In this document: positions 47,900 to 61,158 of the stretch, piece by piece
Numbering within the stretch: the first letter of the stretch is position 1
Layout of the letters: each line of letters begins with the position of its first letter
Source of the DNA: Hymenolepis diminuta
Lineage: Eukaryota; Platyhelminthes; Cestoda; Cyclophyllidea; Hymenolepididae
Assembly (NCBI GenBank): GCA_900708905.1
Contig: CAADRB010000026.1
Span: 504,351-568,350, forward strand
Length of the DNA stretch: 64,000 bases
Direction of reading: 5' to 3'
Program-made: the position numbers and the translations under genes
The notes under the pieces: generated by a model
Told to the model about the DNA's origin: nothing
What the model saw: the letters and a program-made list of their open reading frames with translations, nothing else
Database searches by the model: none

Positions 47900-50800
47900 A
47901 ATATTTTGGATTTAATCAAATCAAATAAAGGGGATTGAAAATCAGAAGGTCTTAAAGTGACTTCTTCCCTTATGAGAAAAAGTACAACTCAATGTTACGG
48001 AACTCAAATAAAGTATTTCCCTAGCCTCGTAAGACTCCTGACGCCATTGCCCACTTTGCCTTGACGCCTCCAGAATTTCATATCCTATTGGACTCGTGTG
48101 CCGTTTCCATTATTCAGGTGCTTTGCCCTGAATAAAATTTTAAAAGGTTTCGTAGTGTCATGGTCAGTAATAATCCGTCTTTAATAATAATAGTGTTTAT
48201 TGATTTGTAAACACACATGTTGACCCACAGGCGATATGGTATTTCCCCATATGGTGAAAATTCTTATCTTCAGTGTGTCATTCGTTACTTTTATATGAAG
48301 CTCTATCCTTTTCTTGCTTATGTTTGTATTTACACAGCTTACTCATTGGTCTGTTGATATCATTTGTTCTCCATAAATAAGAACGGTCTTATTCCTACAG
48401 CTGAAGTTCTCACATATACAAAGACAGCATTCATCTGTACAATCGTAGAGATTAGCACGGACAATTCTATCATATGTTACCTACCATCCTGTATTAATCA
48501 GTTTTTTTTGTGTGTTACTTAATCCAGTGTTTCATTAAATGCGTTGTAACTGTGTCATGTTCTAATGTTACTCTAAACTGTGTGTAAGGGGCTGGTGTCT
48601 GGGGTCACCAAATATAAGGCTATAAAGAGTAAGAAGGAAGGCAAAGGATTTGGAAATGGTGAGACTTATCAGAGAGATGGAGGGAGAGATATGTAGAAAG
48701 ATAGTGAAAAGTGGGAGGAAGTGCAAATATAGAGGAGCTGGTCTGAAGACCTGACTGTTGGGGTGGACGTGCAGGAGTGGAGTCGAGTAGATGTGTGGTG
48801 GAAACAATTGAACATTGGTGTCCGATTAGAGGGAAGATTGCAACAGGATTAATGAAAATAGAGATGGTAAGTAGTTGAAATACAAGAATCCGGCTGAGAA
48901 GGAAGGGGTAAAGACATGGCGATTAATGGGTTAAAATGAGAGGGAAAGGAGAGACTTTGAGTTACGGACGATCATCTGAGTCATCACAGGAGCTCCGATA
49001 GAAGGGCCGATAAGATCTTGTGGAGTGACAGGTCTTATAGCACTTTTTTCGGTTGGTGCAAGATTATGGCTAGATTTTTGCTGCAATCTGTAAGGAAGAT
49101 AATGCAAACATTAATTTAAACAGAACCAATAGAAAAATATGGTTTGGGAAGCGTAAGATTTCTCTCTCTTTTTTCGAGCTCCCACTCATTAACTCCTACT
49201 GGACTATTTTTCAAAAAGCATAGATATTTTCTCCTTATTATAAATTACAATTTTTTCGCAGTGTTCAGTAACAATATAATAGATTAATAACACCTTAGGC
49301 AGATAACAACACTAAATCTGCACCAACCAATTAGCACAGTACGACATCGACGACTAGTCATGAAATGATCACATATAACAATTGATGTATTGATTTATAC
49401 ATTGCGGTGATTTCCCAAACTTATTCAAAGTTGGCCAGATTTACACTTCATAATTTCGCTAAAATGTTCTATCCTCTTTTACTTTCATTTATGACTTTAA
49501 TGCACCCTACTTATAACGTAGATAAGCTAGGTACTTCATCTTTTTGACACCAGTCTTTCATCTCCCTTGAAACCCGCCATTACCTAAATGATTTCATCCA
49601 CTAATATGCTCCAAATATCCAACCCCGAAACATAAGGAGAGAGAAATAGAAATTTAGAAAGAAGTTTGATTTTATTCACCCCATCGGCGGGGAAAGGAGT
49701 GATTATTGTAAGTCACAATTAAGAAGTCCGGAAAAAATACTCCATCAATGTTATAATAAGTGATTTAGGATTGGAAGGAATAGAATAATAGTACTACTGA
49801 ATGACTTTCCATCAAGAGATTTGAATGAATCAATCTTTTGATAAAAATTCTTTAACGGATCCATCCATTAAGTAAAAAGGAAGTGAGTGATAAATATACG
49901 AAAGAATATAAGTAAGGAGAAAAAAGTTGGATATTAGAGAGATTGAGACGGATTCTTCTCAGCGACTCCATTGGCAGAGAAAGTAATATCAATGCCCTCA
50001 ACATAATGGGGAATATTCATTTCGGTATTAGTCAAATTGACCGTTTATCTAAGTAACAATTGTTGGTTAGAATGTAGTTATCGACAACAAAAGAGGTATA
50101 ATAATAAGAGTGACTTCAGAATATATTCACTCCACACAAGTTTACACTTGTCTTACATTGGGCCCGAGTGGTACGTATTCCTCTTCCCATGGAAGACATG
50201 CTATTACTAATGTTGCAGGATCGATGATGTCATTGTCCTATTTTATTTTCCTCTTGGCCTCTTTTGGAGTGGTGGATAGTTAGTCTGTTCTTCATCAAAC
50301 ACTTGCCCTTATACAACCGTGCCGATGTATACTATTACAACTTGAAAACGAAAAATAGGAAACCATTGTGTTAGGATACGAGGCGAAAGAGTTGAGCCCT
50401 TGACGAGTGAGCGTCCACTTCAGATGTTAAGTGAAATTCACATTTGCTTATTTGTTTGTTTCTACAGATGAACCTTTAGAGTAGAATCATATCTGTCTGC
50501 TGGCCCATATTCTACGCCGCTCCAGCATTAAAATCATCACTTTTGAGTTTTCAAAATTTCTAGGTAATCGAAGTTTGTATCGCTAGTTAACTGATGTGCC
50601 TAAATGACAGAGAGCTTGTAGAATCTAGAAGGGTAAGGAACAAAGTTAAGGTAATAGGAGCTCCAAACTTGCAGGAAATATTGAATTCTTTTTTACTTTC
50701 CAACTTACTCAACTCTGAAAAGTGCATATGAGTCTCCTCGATATCAAATAGCCACAAGTAGATGGGAACGTCGATAGCAAATTGAGAAGTTACCGATACA

Positions 50801-51945
50801 GCTATAGTAGATTAGTAGTATCGTCCTCAATATGGGGCACTTCTGGGCATAGGCTTTTATGTGGCGTTTGCCTGCAGAGGCCTCCAGGCTATCAGCAGTC
50901 ACTATCCCAGCAGAACCAAGCCCGTGGACAACACCTCGTAAGGAGGTCTGTTCGCTAAAAAATTCTTACTGATTCATCTTATACGGAGCTCTGTTCACAC
51001 ATAAAATTCTTATCGATGCGGAGCAATAAATCCTTGTAACTCCACCCCCTTCATGTTCTCGCTGCTTTGGGAACAGTCTAGGTAATTTTGGAAGAAAAAA
51101 TTATAATAGAAGATTCCGGCAGCCGCTATCTGGACTGGTGAGAAGGTTTAGGTAACTGCAGCAAAACGGCCTATTGATGTTGGATACGCTACAAATATAA
51201 AAAAACAGTTTCGATATTAATGATTACAAAATATGTTTTCCCAAATACATCCCTACATAGATAGTAAGATAAACTGTTCAGTTTAGCTGGGAATGCCAGG
51301 GAATCATGTAAATCCTACTTCATCCCATCTCCGCAATTATTAGATCATCTACTGTGACGACGATTATAACATTCTTCATATAAAAAATGTGAACGGTATG
51401 ATTTCACATGACTTCTATCCCTTTTTTAAGTATCTATCTGCTAGGCAGATCTATCTACTCTTTGGCGGAACATCTTTGGCAAAGAGTCATCAGTACTGAA
51501 GGTCAAGATATGTAATCTTTTTTGACGCTGATGGCCAATAAACGGAGTAATAGAGTTCTTATTTCTGTGCGTTACTAATAATTTAACAGAAAGCTCTTAT
51601 TCCACTCCCACTCCTCTCCCTCATTTCCCACTGGGCAATTTTGCTAGTTCGCGAGTTAAGATACCAGTCCATGAGTCAGATTGTAATATTTTTATGGTTT
51701 ACCACCGAGAATAATAATCTATATAAAAGAAGTAATATTAAATTGGTAGTTACGATATTAATCAAACTAAGTTAAACTTGATCAGAACTCGCATAATAAT
51801 ATTTTAAGCTGGCATTCACGGGGCAATTAAGCATCTTCCTTTTAGCGATGAAGTTAACAAACTCAATATAATCAATAAGAAATATCTAATACACAAACTC
51901 CACTCACCCTTGAGTTTTTCAAATTTCAGGTGGTTGGACTGCGCA
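47900..51945. other. Intergenic, mostly unassigned
   Basis: About 4 kb without a supported gene. 48570-49050 is purine-rich on the plus strand (many GAGAG/GGAAG blocks) and may be an old repeat. 50940-51035 has two diverged direct copies of a ~45-bp unit (GGAGGTCTGTTC and GGAGCTCTGTTC, each followed by AAAATTCTTA). The rest is AT-rich. Confidence 0.5.
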
Positions 51946-54930
51946 CTATGATCGAGCAGAAAGAATATGAATCTGTTCTAGAGGTTCATCTGTAAATGCA
52001 AAGCATTAGATTTAAACACTGAAGACAGTTAACACTAATAAACGAATTTGAATTTCACTTACTTTCAGAAGTGACGGGATCAGATGTAGGCACCAATTTA
52101 TCAAAAACTTTATTCTCATATAGCGGTTTCCCGGTTTCGGTGTTCAAGTCAAAAATGATATAGTAATTACTGACATAATTGGAAGCTTCTCGTAAGAGTT
52201 TGAAGAAGAACAGATTTACTGTCAATCTCTTCAAAAGAGACCTAGAGGAAATTCAACGAATCAGTATTTAATGTAATAAGAAGCTTTATCGGACCACTAC
52301 ACTCAAGACGACTAACCCCTGGCGAAATTTGAAAGGCGCATGAAATTCATACGTTCGGCTTTTATAGTAAATTTGAAGTGAACGCTAATCTTGTAAATGA
52401 GAATTCGTCAAAAAATTAAATAGACAGTGATCAAAACAGTTCACATATTTACGAAAAGTTTGAATAATCCTAAAAGTGATGTCGAAATCACCAAAATAGG
52501 ATGATAACTCATACCACTTAGATCTAGTCCTGAACTACTACCATAAATAACCTAAGACCTCAGTAGACATACTTGTTTCAACCTCGATAATCAGTTATAC
52601 ATTTTATGTGATCCTTCAGGGATCTTCTCTCTGAATTCAAATGATCTTGCTGCAAACTTGTTCTCCAAAAGTGCTTAAAGAGTACTTAATGCAAGTACTC
52701 TTTCATAATAAAAGAGTTCATAATAAACGAGACTCTGAGATATCTCCTAATAACCTTTCTCAAAGAGAACGTAGTTTGCAGCAGATTTCGTGTCAGTAAG
52801 CAGTGGCTGAAACAAAATGATTGACTAATAAAATCATCAAATAAGAATATGATAAAGCTAACACCTAAAACGATTGACTGATTTAGAATTTTTTAGTTAA
52901 TCTATTTTTAAGTCTATTTGTGAGTTATTTAATTGAGTTAAAAGACCATTCATTTGTTTTGGTGATCTTTATAATATTGGGTAAGAGGTCAAACTTTTAT
53001 TTCCTTAAAGATCCCAATACCAATCACCGTGCAGTTATTTTAAATATATATTCACTTTATTTATTCACAATATTCATTCACTCTTAAAACTCAAGTATAC
53101 GCATTTCATGCACTGAATAAAACCACCTTCCAGGCGAAATTAGGCTAAGTATATCAGACCTAACTGAAATTCTCGTACGTAAATCATTTTAATGTCTGTT
53201 AAATCTCCCAAACTCTTTAAGGGAGGATGTGACACAATCTGTCAAAATGCTTGTTGACCACATTTAACTTTGGCTTTTCACATCGGTGGATATTCACCAA
53301 TGCGCATCGATCTCGTGATGTATGATTTGGAACATAGGCCTCTGCGTCACCGAGATAAATTGAATGGTAAATAGTTTCTAAGCTCATATAAGAAAGCGTT
53401 TTCTAACACCCATCTTAGGCAGAAGAGTAACACTTTGGAGCCTCCTTAACAAGGAATTCAAATTCTACCATTCCCTTTACCAGACAAATTTAATCAGGCT
53501 ATTAGTCATTCCACTCACAGAATGTACACCGATAGACGTCGAACGCGTGACATCTGACTACGCAGACAAGCACATTTACCTCTGCGCCACAGAAGCACAA
53601 AGGGATTGGGCATTATTTCTGCCACCTTTGTACTAATAATTAAACTCTTTGGTCAGTTAGGCGTTTTAAAAACAAACTTCATAACATTTAAATGACCGAA
53701 CAATAATTAATTAAACATTCATTCAAACTCGTCAGATACACTGTGGGTCTAATGAGAACTATTGACCTTGTTCGAGTGTTGATACAAATAACTGGGCTTG
53801 AAGAATCCTGCTTGAAAAGCGATACTTTCGAGAGAAAAACTGAACAGTCTAGAGATGGGTGAACTATTGGATTTCACGTGTTAAATCTAGACTTGTCCTT
53901 TCGTGTATACATCTATCTACGAGCTTTAACCAATGTGGAAGAATCTAATCTCCAACTAAATTAATTGGAATATTAGGTTAATTATTTCGTCATTCTCTGC
54001 TTGTTTTCACAATCCATAAACCAGTGTACAAGAGATGAAATCTGTAAGCTTAGTTCAAGATTCACAGAAAATATTCTATCCAACTTCCTCAGGAGGATAC
54101 TCTGTTATTGGCAACGAAAGATCTGATGGAGATCCAAAACCCATCATCTGAAGAGATCAGTACCACCGCGAATTGTAAGTTATCTCTAAATCATCACATG
54201 TAATTCTTCTTTTTGACTTCACTTGATTTGATTTCGGTGAGAACTTGGCTTCATGATCGGCATATTTTTTAATTCCGGTATCTTGTGATTCTCTTCAGGA
54301 GTAACCTTTTCACCCTCTACACCTTTCATTTTACTAATTAAGGCAATGTGCTCTCTTTTAAATAAATAGTAATCCAGACGCTCTCTCTGTCTGTTTTGTA
54401 ATGAAGAATTTATAAAATTCTCCCAACAGAATTCCCTCCTAGGGGAATAGATGTTTAGAGTCCTATTATTCTATGCTCCTCAATACTGTACCACTGACTA
54501 ACCTGATCGTCAGTCAACCTCCCCTATCATTCGGAATCTGAGCAACAGTGGCTATGTGGATAGCCTTGATTATATCAATAGCTACATACCTAGCTGTTGT
54601 GTTTCGTTAAGTGCTATTATAGCCACTGAACTTGATGTTACAACTTTTAAAATAACCGGAGATATCCTATTAATCATCTTATGAGGATCATGTATGAATA
54701 TAAGTACAGTTTGAGTCAGATTTAAGTTCAGAAATACGATAAGAAATTTCCTTAAATATTAAAAGAGCCTCTTACCTCATTCGAACAAACCGGATATGTG
54801 GTTCTGCATTATTTATACCAGAAACCAGTGCGTCACAAAATTGAATTTCCAGTTCAGAACCGAAATTGCATTTACTTGTTCGACGCCTCAATTCAGGATT
54901 GAATTGATAAACAGACAAGTTTGGTTTACG
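51946..54930 (-). CDS. 3' exons of an unidentified protein-coding gene
   Basis: Three minus-strand exons join in frame: 54930-54776, 52241-52063 and 51989-51946, ending at TAG. All have GT-AG borders and matching phases. The middle exon is the most convincing; it encodes segments such as LTVNLFFFKLLREASNYVSN and YYIIFDLNTETGKPLYENK without stops. The first exon includes NPELRRRTSKCNFGSELEIQ and NNAEPHIRFVRM. The protein ends NEPLEQIHILSARS. The mix of charged and hydrophobic residues suggests a folded globular domain. I do not recognise the family. The 5' end must lie further right; a segment at 57376-57239 might be another exon. The first exon's acceptor is weak and it may begin up to ~36 bp further upstream. 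Confidence 0.6.
53381..53600 (-). repeat. tRNA-like SINE copy S3
   Basis: Read in reverse it begins TGGCGCAGAGGT (A-box-like), then GCGTTCGACGTC (B-box-like) about 35 bases on, and ends with TTAGAAAACGCTTTCTTATAT. This is the best-preserved tRNA-like head of the family. A second A-box-like start lies just beyond at 53283-53345. It sits in the intron between the first two listed exons of the unidentified gene. Confidence 0.7.
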
Positions 54931-55849
54931 CTGCAGTTCATGAGCATCGGAAATGAAATATGTCAAAAATAGTTGTTTAAACTTTTCAGATGTGAGAGAT
55001 ACTGATGATTTTAGAAACGTTATGGCGCTAATCTTTGATTAAACTACACTTCAGACTGGATTTGATTCTGCTCCCCAACGCTTCTACAGTGAATTTCGAA
55101 CAGGTCAAAATATTCAACAACTTTGTAGTATTTTGAATTACAGCGGAGATCGAATTGATCGTAAGCTCAAATATTGCATTTTGGAATATTGCCGCTAAAG
55201 CTTCACTAGTAGTGACGTATTACCCATGAATTTAATTAAACATACCAATATTATTATGAACTTATATTTAAGGACACATAATGACATAATTATAAAGAAA
55301 AAAGATTTTAGAGATATGGCAGAAGTTTAAACAAATTACTCACAGTCAGGTTTGAGACAAAGTCTCGACTTTCGAGTATGCTAGAATACAAGTTAAGGTG
55401 CTAATTAAAAAAGGAAAAATAATAAAACGAATATATAAAGTTGAAATTTACTTAAATGTGTGAAGGGAATGAATAACAAAAGTCTCGACCTTGTCTTATT
55501 TACTCATAACTGAAGTACAATTTCTCAAACATTGCTAATTAAATGTTAATATCTTTGATCGAAGTTTTAAAGATCAATTATTTAAAAAGAAAATATGGAG
55601 ATTTTAAACTAATTTATATAATAACCAAGAGACAATTCATGGAAATTCTCTTCTTCAAATCCACATAAAAATTACAGAGGATAGAAACTAGTAGATGACC
55701 TTAAAATAGCATTTTCTCAAGTAGAGCTACCTTTATAATCTGAATACCTCTTTTGAAATCTAATGATCTTAAAGCCTGACAGCAGGCAGCAACCTTTCCC
55801 GAATAAGAAGAGCGAGAATTGAGGCGGACCAATTGTGTATTGGCAGATC
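54931..55849. other. AT-rich DNA, no feature seen
   Basis: No exon, repeat or RNA gene recognised. It may be an intron of the unidentified minus-strand gene. Confidence 0.45.
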
Positions 55850-56260
55850 ACAAAGGAAGGAGAGAGGTGTTGGGGTTAAGATAGCAACTAACGTTCAGGA
55901 GCTCTTTTGGTCAAAACGTATTGATCAAGTCACAATGAGAATTCAAGCGCGTAAGGGAGATAAAGAACATGGGCGATGAGTGGGTAGCGTAGGAGCAGGT
56001 GCACGCCAAACGTGTGTCTACGAGGATAGTTTATATGAGCCACTTGAGCAAGGACGCGCGTGAAGTATGAGTGCAGTGTACTTCCAAATGAAAAGGGACA
56101 GTTATAGGAAAAATAAGAATCGATAAACTTGTCTAGATATAACAGACATGTCATGGCAACATAAAAATATCACTGTGGCTTCGTGGACGAAAAACCGAAA
56201 TATTTTAATAGAGGATGCGAATAAAGAGTAATTATGGGAATGCATAGACGGTCATCCTGC
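55850..56260 (-). repeat. Interspersed repeat family B, copy B2
   Basis: The reverse complement matches B1 (12735-13120) in order across about 380 bp with scattered differences, for example CCTATAACTGTCCC, CTCCTACGCT and TTGATCAATACG. It has no coding frame. Confidence 0.75.
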
Positions 56261-56721
56261 AGAGGGGAGGTAGTGGTAGAGGAAGGTGGGTTAGACGTAT
56301 AAACTATGACCGTGACAACGGAATTGTGCGTAAATGGCTAAATAAAGTTTCCCCAGAGAAGATGTCCGGTCTTTGTTTTATGACAATTAGGTATGAGTCA
56401 GTTGGTGCACAAGGTGTTTGCGAGACCGAGCAGACCTATTAATCAGAGTGCCAGCAAGGAGACTAACGTGGACGCAGAGTGTGAAAGAATGGAAAATTAG
56501 TATTCCGAAGTGTACATATCTTTATATCCATGGGTTAATTGAACAGATGGTCATTTGCTCTCACATTCGAACGCTTAAATTTCTCATTGTCCCCATTTCT
56601 ATCTTACATACATCTTAGAGACTTGAATTCTAATTAATAATCTATTTTATTTATTCAATATCCGATTAATTTTCTTGTTAAATGATAATCTTAACGTATT
56701 TTAGTGCGCTGATACTGCAGT

Positions 56722-56932
56722 GTCTAACGTGTTCGTCTGCCAAGTCAGAGGTCGCGGGTCCAGTGTATACATAGTGAGAGGAATGGCCACCTATACTGGT
56801 TAAGTTTGGCTAATAGATGGGCTGGCAGGAATCGAGTTTTTCACCAGGAAGGATCAATGATGTCACACCCCTACCCAAGATGAACGTTGAAAAACATTTT
56901 CTTAAATGAGCTTGGGATTTATAATGAAACAT
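56722..56932 (+). repeat. tRNA-like SINE copy S4
   Basis: It carries CAAGTCAGAGGTCGCGGGTC, then GAATCGAGTTTTTCACCAGG, CCCCTACCCAAGATG and a TTGAAAAACATTTTCTTAAAT end, in the same order as in S1 and S3. It is diverged in both boxes. Confidence 0.65.
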
Positions 56933-57238
56933 CTCTTAATAATTTTAATATAAACACATATCTCAAGTTTTTTCAGCAAATTTCCTTTGTCAATTAGCGA
57001 CTTGGATTAAGTTCTTAAATGATTACGTTCAGAGTAATTTTTGTAATGTTTTAAGTGCATAGTGGTAACAAATAACTCCATCCTACCAACAACCTATATA
57101 AGATCCGTCCATCCAAGAAGCATAGTAGATCCAAGTAGGGCTTCAGTCACTTTAAATAGTTATTTGTTTTTTCAAAAAAATGACAGCTCGATCTCAAAAC
57201 GCATTGAAAGTAAAATATAAACTATCGTAACTCCACAC

Positions 57239-57376
57239 CCGCATGTTATGAAGATGGAGAAGTCGTTTGCATTTTTCACTCCAAAATCGAGGATGTTCCC
57301 CGTATCGTATGAGCTATGCAAGAGAGACTCAATAATATGAAGATGACCTGTCATCATATAAATAGTCACCGTTGAT
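57239..57376 (-). CDS. Possible internal exon of unknown gene
   Basis: A 138-bp open segment between an ATTTCATTAG acceptor and a GTGTGG donor encodes pieces such as TGHLHIIESLLHSSYDTGNI and DFGVKNANDFSIFI. The composition is protein-like, but no family is recognised, and it cannot be phased to the exons at 54.9 kb without further exons. It could be chance. Confidence 0.2.
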
Positions 57377-60269
57377 CTAATGAAATATCTTGGAGTAACT
57401 ACACTGTCTTATCTCTCTCTTTGAGTTTGAATCAACTGTAGCCTAGCGATGTCTAATGAGCAGAAACCTGACTTGCTAGCATTATAACAACACGAAAAGT
57501 CTATCCTTTTACAATGTGAATACGATTAGTACACTATTTATTATTTACCGTTGCACACTTTTGAATATTTTAAGGTAGAATGCGTACACGATACTGGGTA
57601 AGAAGTGATTAGCAAATTTGGTAACAACTAATAAACATTTTAGCGTTCGATCAATCCTGCCCTTTGGAAATTATTATTCCAAGTATATATCTATCATAAT
57701 TTCTCCCTCGAGCTGTTTTTTTCAAGGAAACACTAACAGCGTAGTGATAAAGATTCATGAGTTACTACATGTATTTCAATGTTAGATTTTATTCAAACTT
57801 CGCCGATTCAAATCGTAAGTTGTAAAGACTTTTCTAGAGCACTAATAGTAATTTTCGAGATAGGGCTAGAGTATAATTCATGACTATACTACAACAATAA
57901 TATGCTAACGTAATCTGACGTCGCTTTTCATGCTGCATATAATTTCCCAAATAAATTTATCATTCTTCATGTACTATCGAAAATTTGTGAAATCGTTTAT
58001 AAATGGAATAATTTCGTTTCTCTATCCTCTTGCTATTAATATAACATTACTTGAAGTATGAAATATGTAGATACATGAGCTAAGGATTATCAACTAATAT
58101 TATCTTTAACTTGATGCTAAATTACAAACACTTCATATGCTCGTTAAAAGCTGGAACACGGTTCAATAAAAATATAGGGCAGTGGTTGCTTCCAGCATTT
58201 GATCTTTTAAAGGGATTAGATTATTGAGTACTACTGATGGTCAGGAGTGAATATCTTAATTGACTACCTTTTTTATCTTTCATGGTCTGAAGATTTGTAA
58301 TGATTGATTCTTGTGGAACTTAGTTGTGTTGAATACCGCATCAAAACTGGATGGATGGTATTATCTGATAGTCACCTGATATGTTCTTCAAACCTGGTAA
58401 GATCAACCCTGTAATAACTTGTTATTGAAAAAATGTTAATATTGCTTGGCTATTTTGGGTTTTGTAAAAAGGATGGATCTAAAAGTGGTAGCTGTTAAAG
58501 GCCACACTGACCTCCTATGTTTCGCTTCTTTACTGGTCCACTCTTCACGTGCTAGCCTGTGTGCTGGCACTCTTACTACTTTATCAACATGCTTGAGGGC
58601 TTACACTACATGGCGATCAGACAATTTGTGTCACCTTAAGTAGGATTATAACCATTGTAACTATTAATTTATTTTCAGAAGTGGAAAGGGATAGTAAAAG
58701 CATGAGGTTAGATACACTCCATAAGTTACACATCCATTTACCATTCTAATCCCTTCTATCACAAAGCCTTCTGTGTAGAAAGTTCCTGTTTATTTTAAGT
58801 TAGAATTTATGCTGTTTTTTTATACGACAAATGCGGCAATTTGAAGGATGTGGCATCCGAATCGAATTAACATTAGACTACATTCTGTTTTGTCACAATT
58901 AGTATTTATCAGTTAGCGTCTTTTGTATATGTGACAGTGAAGGCCTTTCCCTCCTTTTTTACGTCAACTTGCTGTGACGCATGTGCAATAGTAATTCACC
59001 TCATATACATATGATTTTCAAAACTCTTAGAAGCATCAAAGCACTAGATCGCTTGATTTTGCGTTAGTCATTATGCCCAGGCATAAGTTACAGATTGAAA
59101 TTTTTTTCGATATATGATTATCACAATTTATCGAGCACAATATTTGGATCAAGTATTTATATATTCATCAAATCTAAGAATGTGAAAAGTCACGAAAATG
59201 TATTAGAAGAATTCAAAAGTGATATGTCGCAATCATTTTCTTAGACGAGTTCAAATTTGAAACCCCGGAAACTCGATGACAACTCGGTCAATCAGGGTGG
59301 AGTTTCAAGGGTGGCATTACTGTATTATTTACATCAGTCAGAAAAGAAATACCCCGAAGTTAACAAAAACGACTTCTTAATACTCGGATTTAGGGTATTC
59401 GTTTCTCTCATTGGATACATGTTTTAATAATATCTGATGGTCTAAAGACAAAGCCAAATTGCTTTTTAAAAGTACCTTTTAAATTAGTTGCAGCTATGCG
59501 TGTAAAGTAAATATAAACAATTCGTAGTACCACCTTCGATACAAAATATGACGCCCTATTAACCTGGAACATAATTTCATAAGAAATTCGGCATAGTACT
59601 AAAAATTACGAATTAATAGAAAAATCTGTCTGATAACATTTTCTACCTAATATTGTCAAATTAAGAATAAAATTTGTATGCGACGGTCACAGAATTTGCA
59701 AGCGTCAGCAGAACAATATTGCAATATCCTCATCCTGGCTCACCCCTGGCTTTCTCAATCAATATGAAAGCATTATTAAGTTAGCTGTGGTAAATTATCT
59801 CATTAGTTAAATTCCAACCAGCATCGACTCACTCAACTATGTGCTATCCAATCATTCGCTTGCAGTATTCGTGCGATAGTGGTTTCTCATCTTTGAAATG
59901 ATTCTCCTTTCTTATAAAAGGCTCCATCAAAAAGTGATAGGTACCTATACAATCACCATTCATGAGTTCTTACATGTTATTCGGTAATTCAGCACATTCT
60001 GGTACTATTTATTATCATTGTCCTAAATAATGTGTCTTATTATAAAACTGTTGTTTGTTAAGTGTTTACCTAGAAAATATTATATCATTATATTGGGCCT
60101 CAGTGAATTTTCAATATGGTTTAACAAACTGTTCTTGTTTTAATACGTTGCAGAAGTTAATAAGAGTCCTATAAAAGACTTGTCCGTATCAGCTATTTAT
60201 AGGAGGGAACTGAGTTTTCCACAATCTCTTCTCTGCAAAGACTCATGAGTTTGTACCACATTGTATGGA
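57377..60269. other. Intergenic, nothing recognised
   Basis: AT-rich DNA of nearly 3 kb with no supported exon or RNA gene on either strand. Confidence 0.5.
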
Positions 60270-60580
60270 CTGACCACGGTATTAGAGCAGAACACTAAGA
60301 GTTAACTAGGCCAAAATGTATTAATCAAACCACATTGAGGATTCGAGTGAGTAAGGGAGAGCTGAGGTGTAGAGGGGATAAGGGGAAGCGTAGGAGCCAG
60401 TGAATGACAAGCGTGCGACTGCGCATGTGGAAATGAAAAGACAGTTTATGACTCATTTAGGTAGACGTACTTTTAATGAAACGAGACGATTATAAATAGG
60501 GGGGAATCAACAAACGCGTTTGGACATGACAGATAGACTTGCGTCATAAAGACATAAAGACATCAACGCGATGTCATTAC
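60270..60580 (-). repeat. Interspersed repeat family B, copy B3 (diverged)
   Basis: The plus strand shows GTATTAATCAAACCACATTGAG, GAGTGAGTAAGGGAGA, AGCGTAGGAGCCAGTG and GGAAATGAAAAGACAGTT in the same order as B2, with more substitutions and gaps. Confidence 0.6.
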
Positions 60581-61158
60581 AGAGCTCAACCGTATTGGTG
60601 AATGAACAGTCTCGTTAAGGGGATTTTAGGATTAGTCAGGATTTGCAAGATCGCAAATCATTCTTCACATTAATCATAGATTATCTCTAACTTCGCTTTA
60701 CTTATAGTAAATGTTTCTCGAGAATGCTTTACAAACTAATTTCTCTATTCTACTAATCTATTGACAAAACTAAAATGTTTTCTGCCCAGAAAAATGATAA
60801 ATAATGTCAAGGTCTTCATGTACCCAAAAGTATACTTTTAAGGGCAGTGAGGGTAAATTGACACTGATTTTACACACATTTTCTAGTGTAGAATTGTCAG
60901 TCTTCACTTCATTCTTCCCCAGAGCTGTAGAATTCGTAAGCCATTGTTTAATCGGATTTTAACAACGAGCTTTAAATGATGCTTCTAATGACGCCTACTG
61001 ATTAGGCAATTGTCTTAAAAGAAAAACAGGGCGATCAAAAACATGGATTAGAACTTGATAGATTCCAAGAGACCAATTACTCAAGTGATTCGCATTTGAT
61101 GCCCTTTTATGAAATCGACTGGTCTTTGTTGTCACAATGAACTATTGCATGTTCTGTA

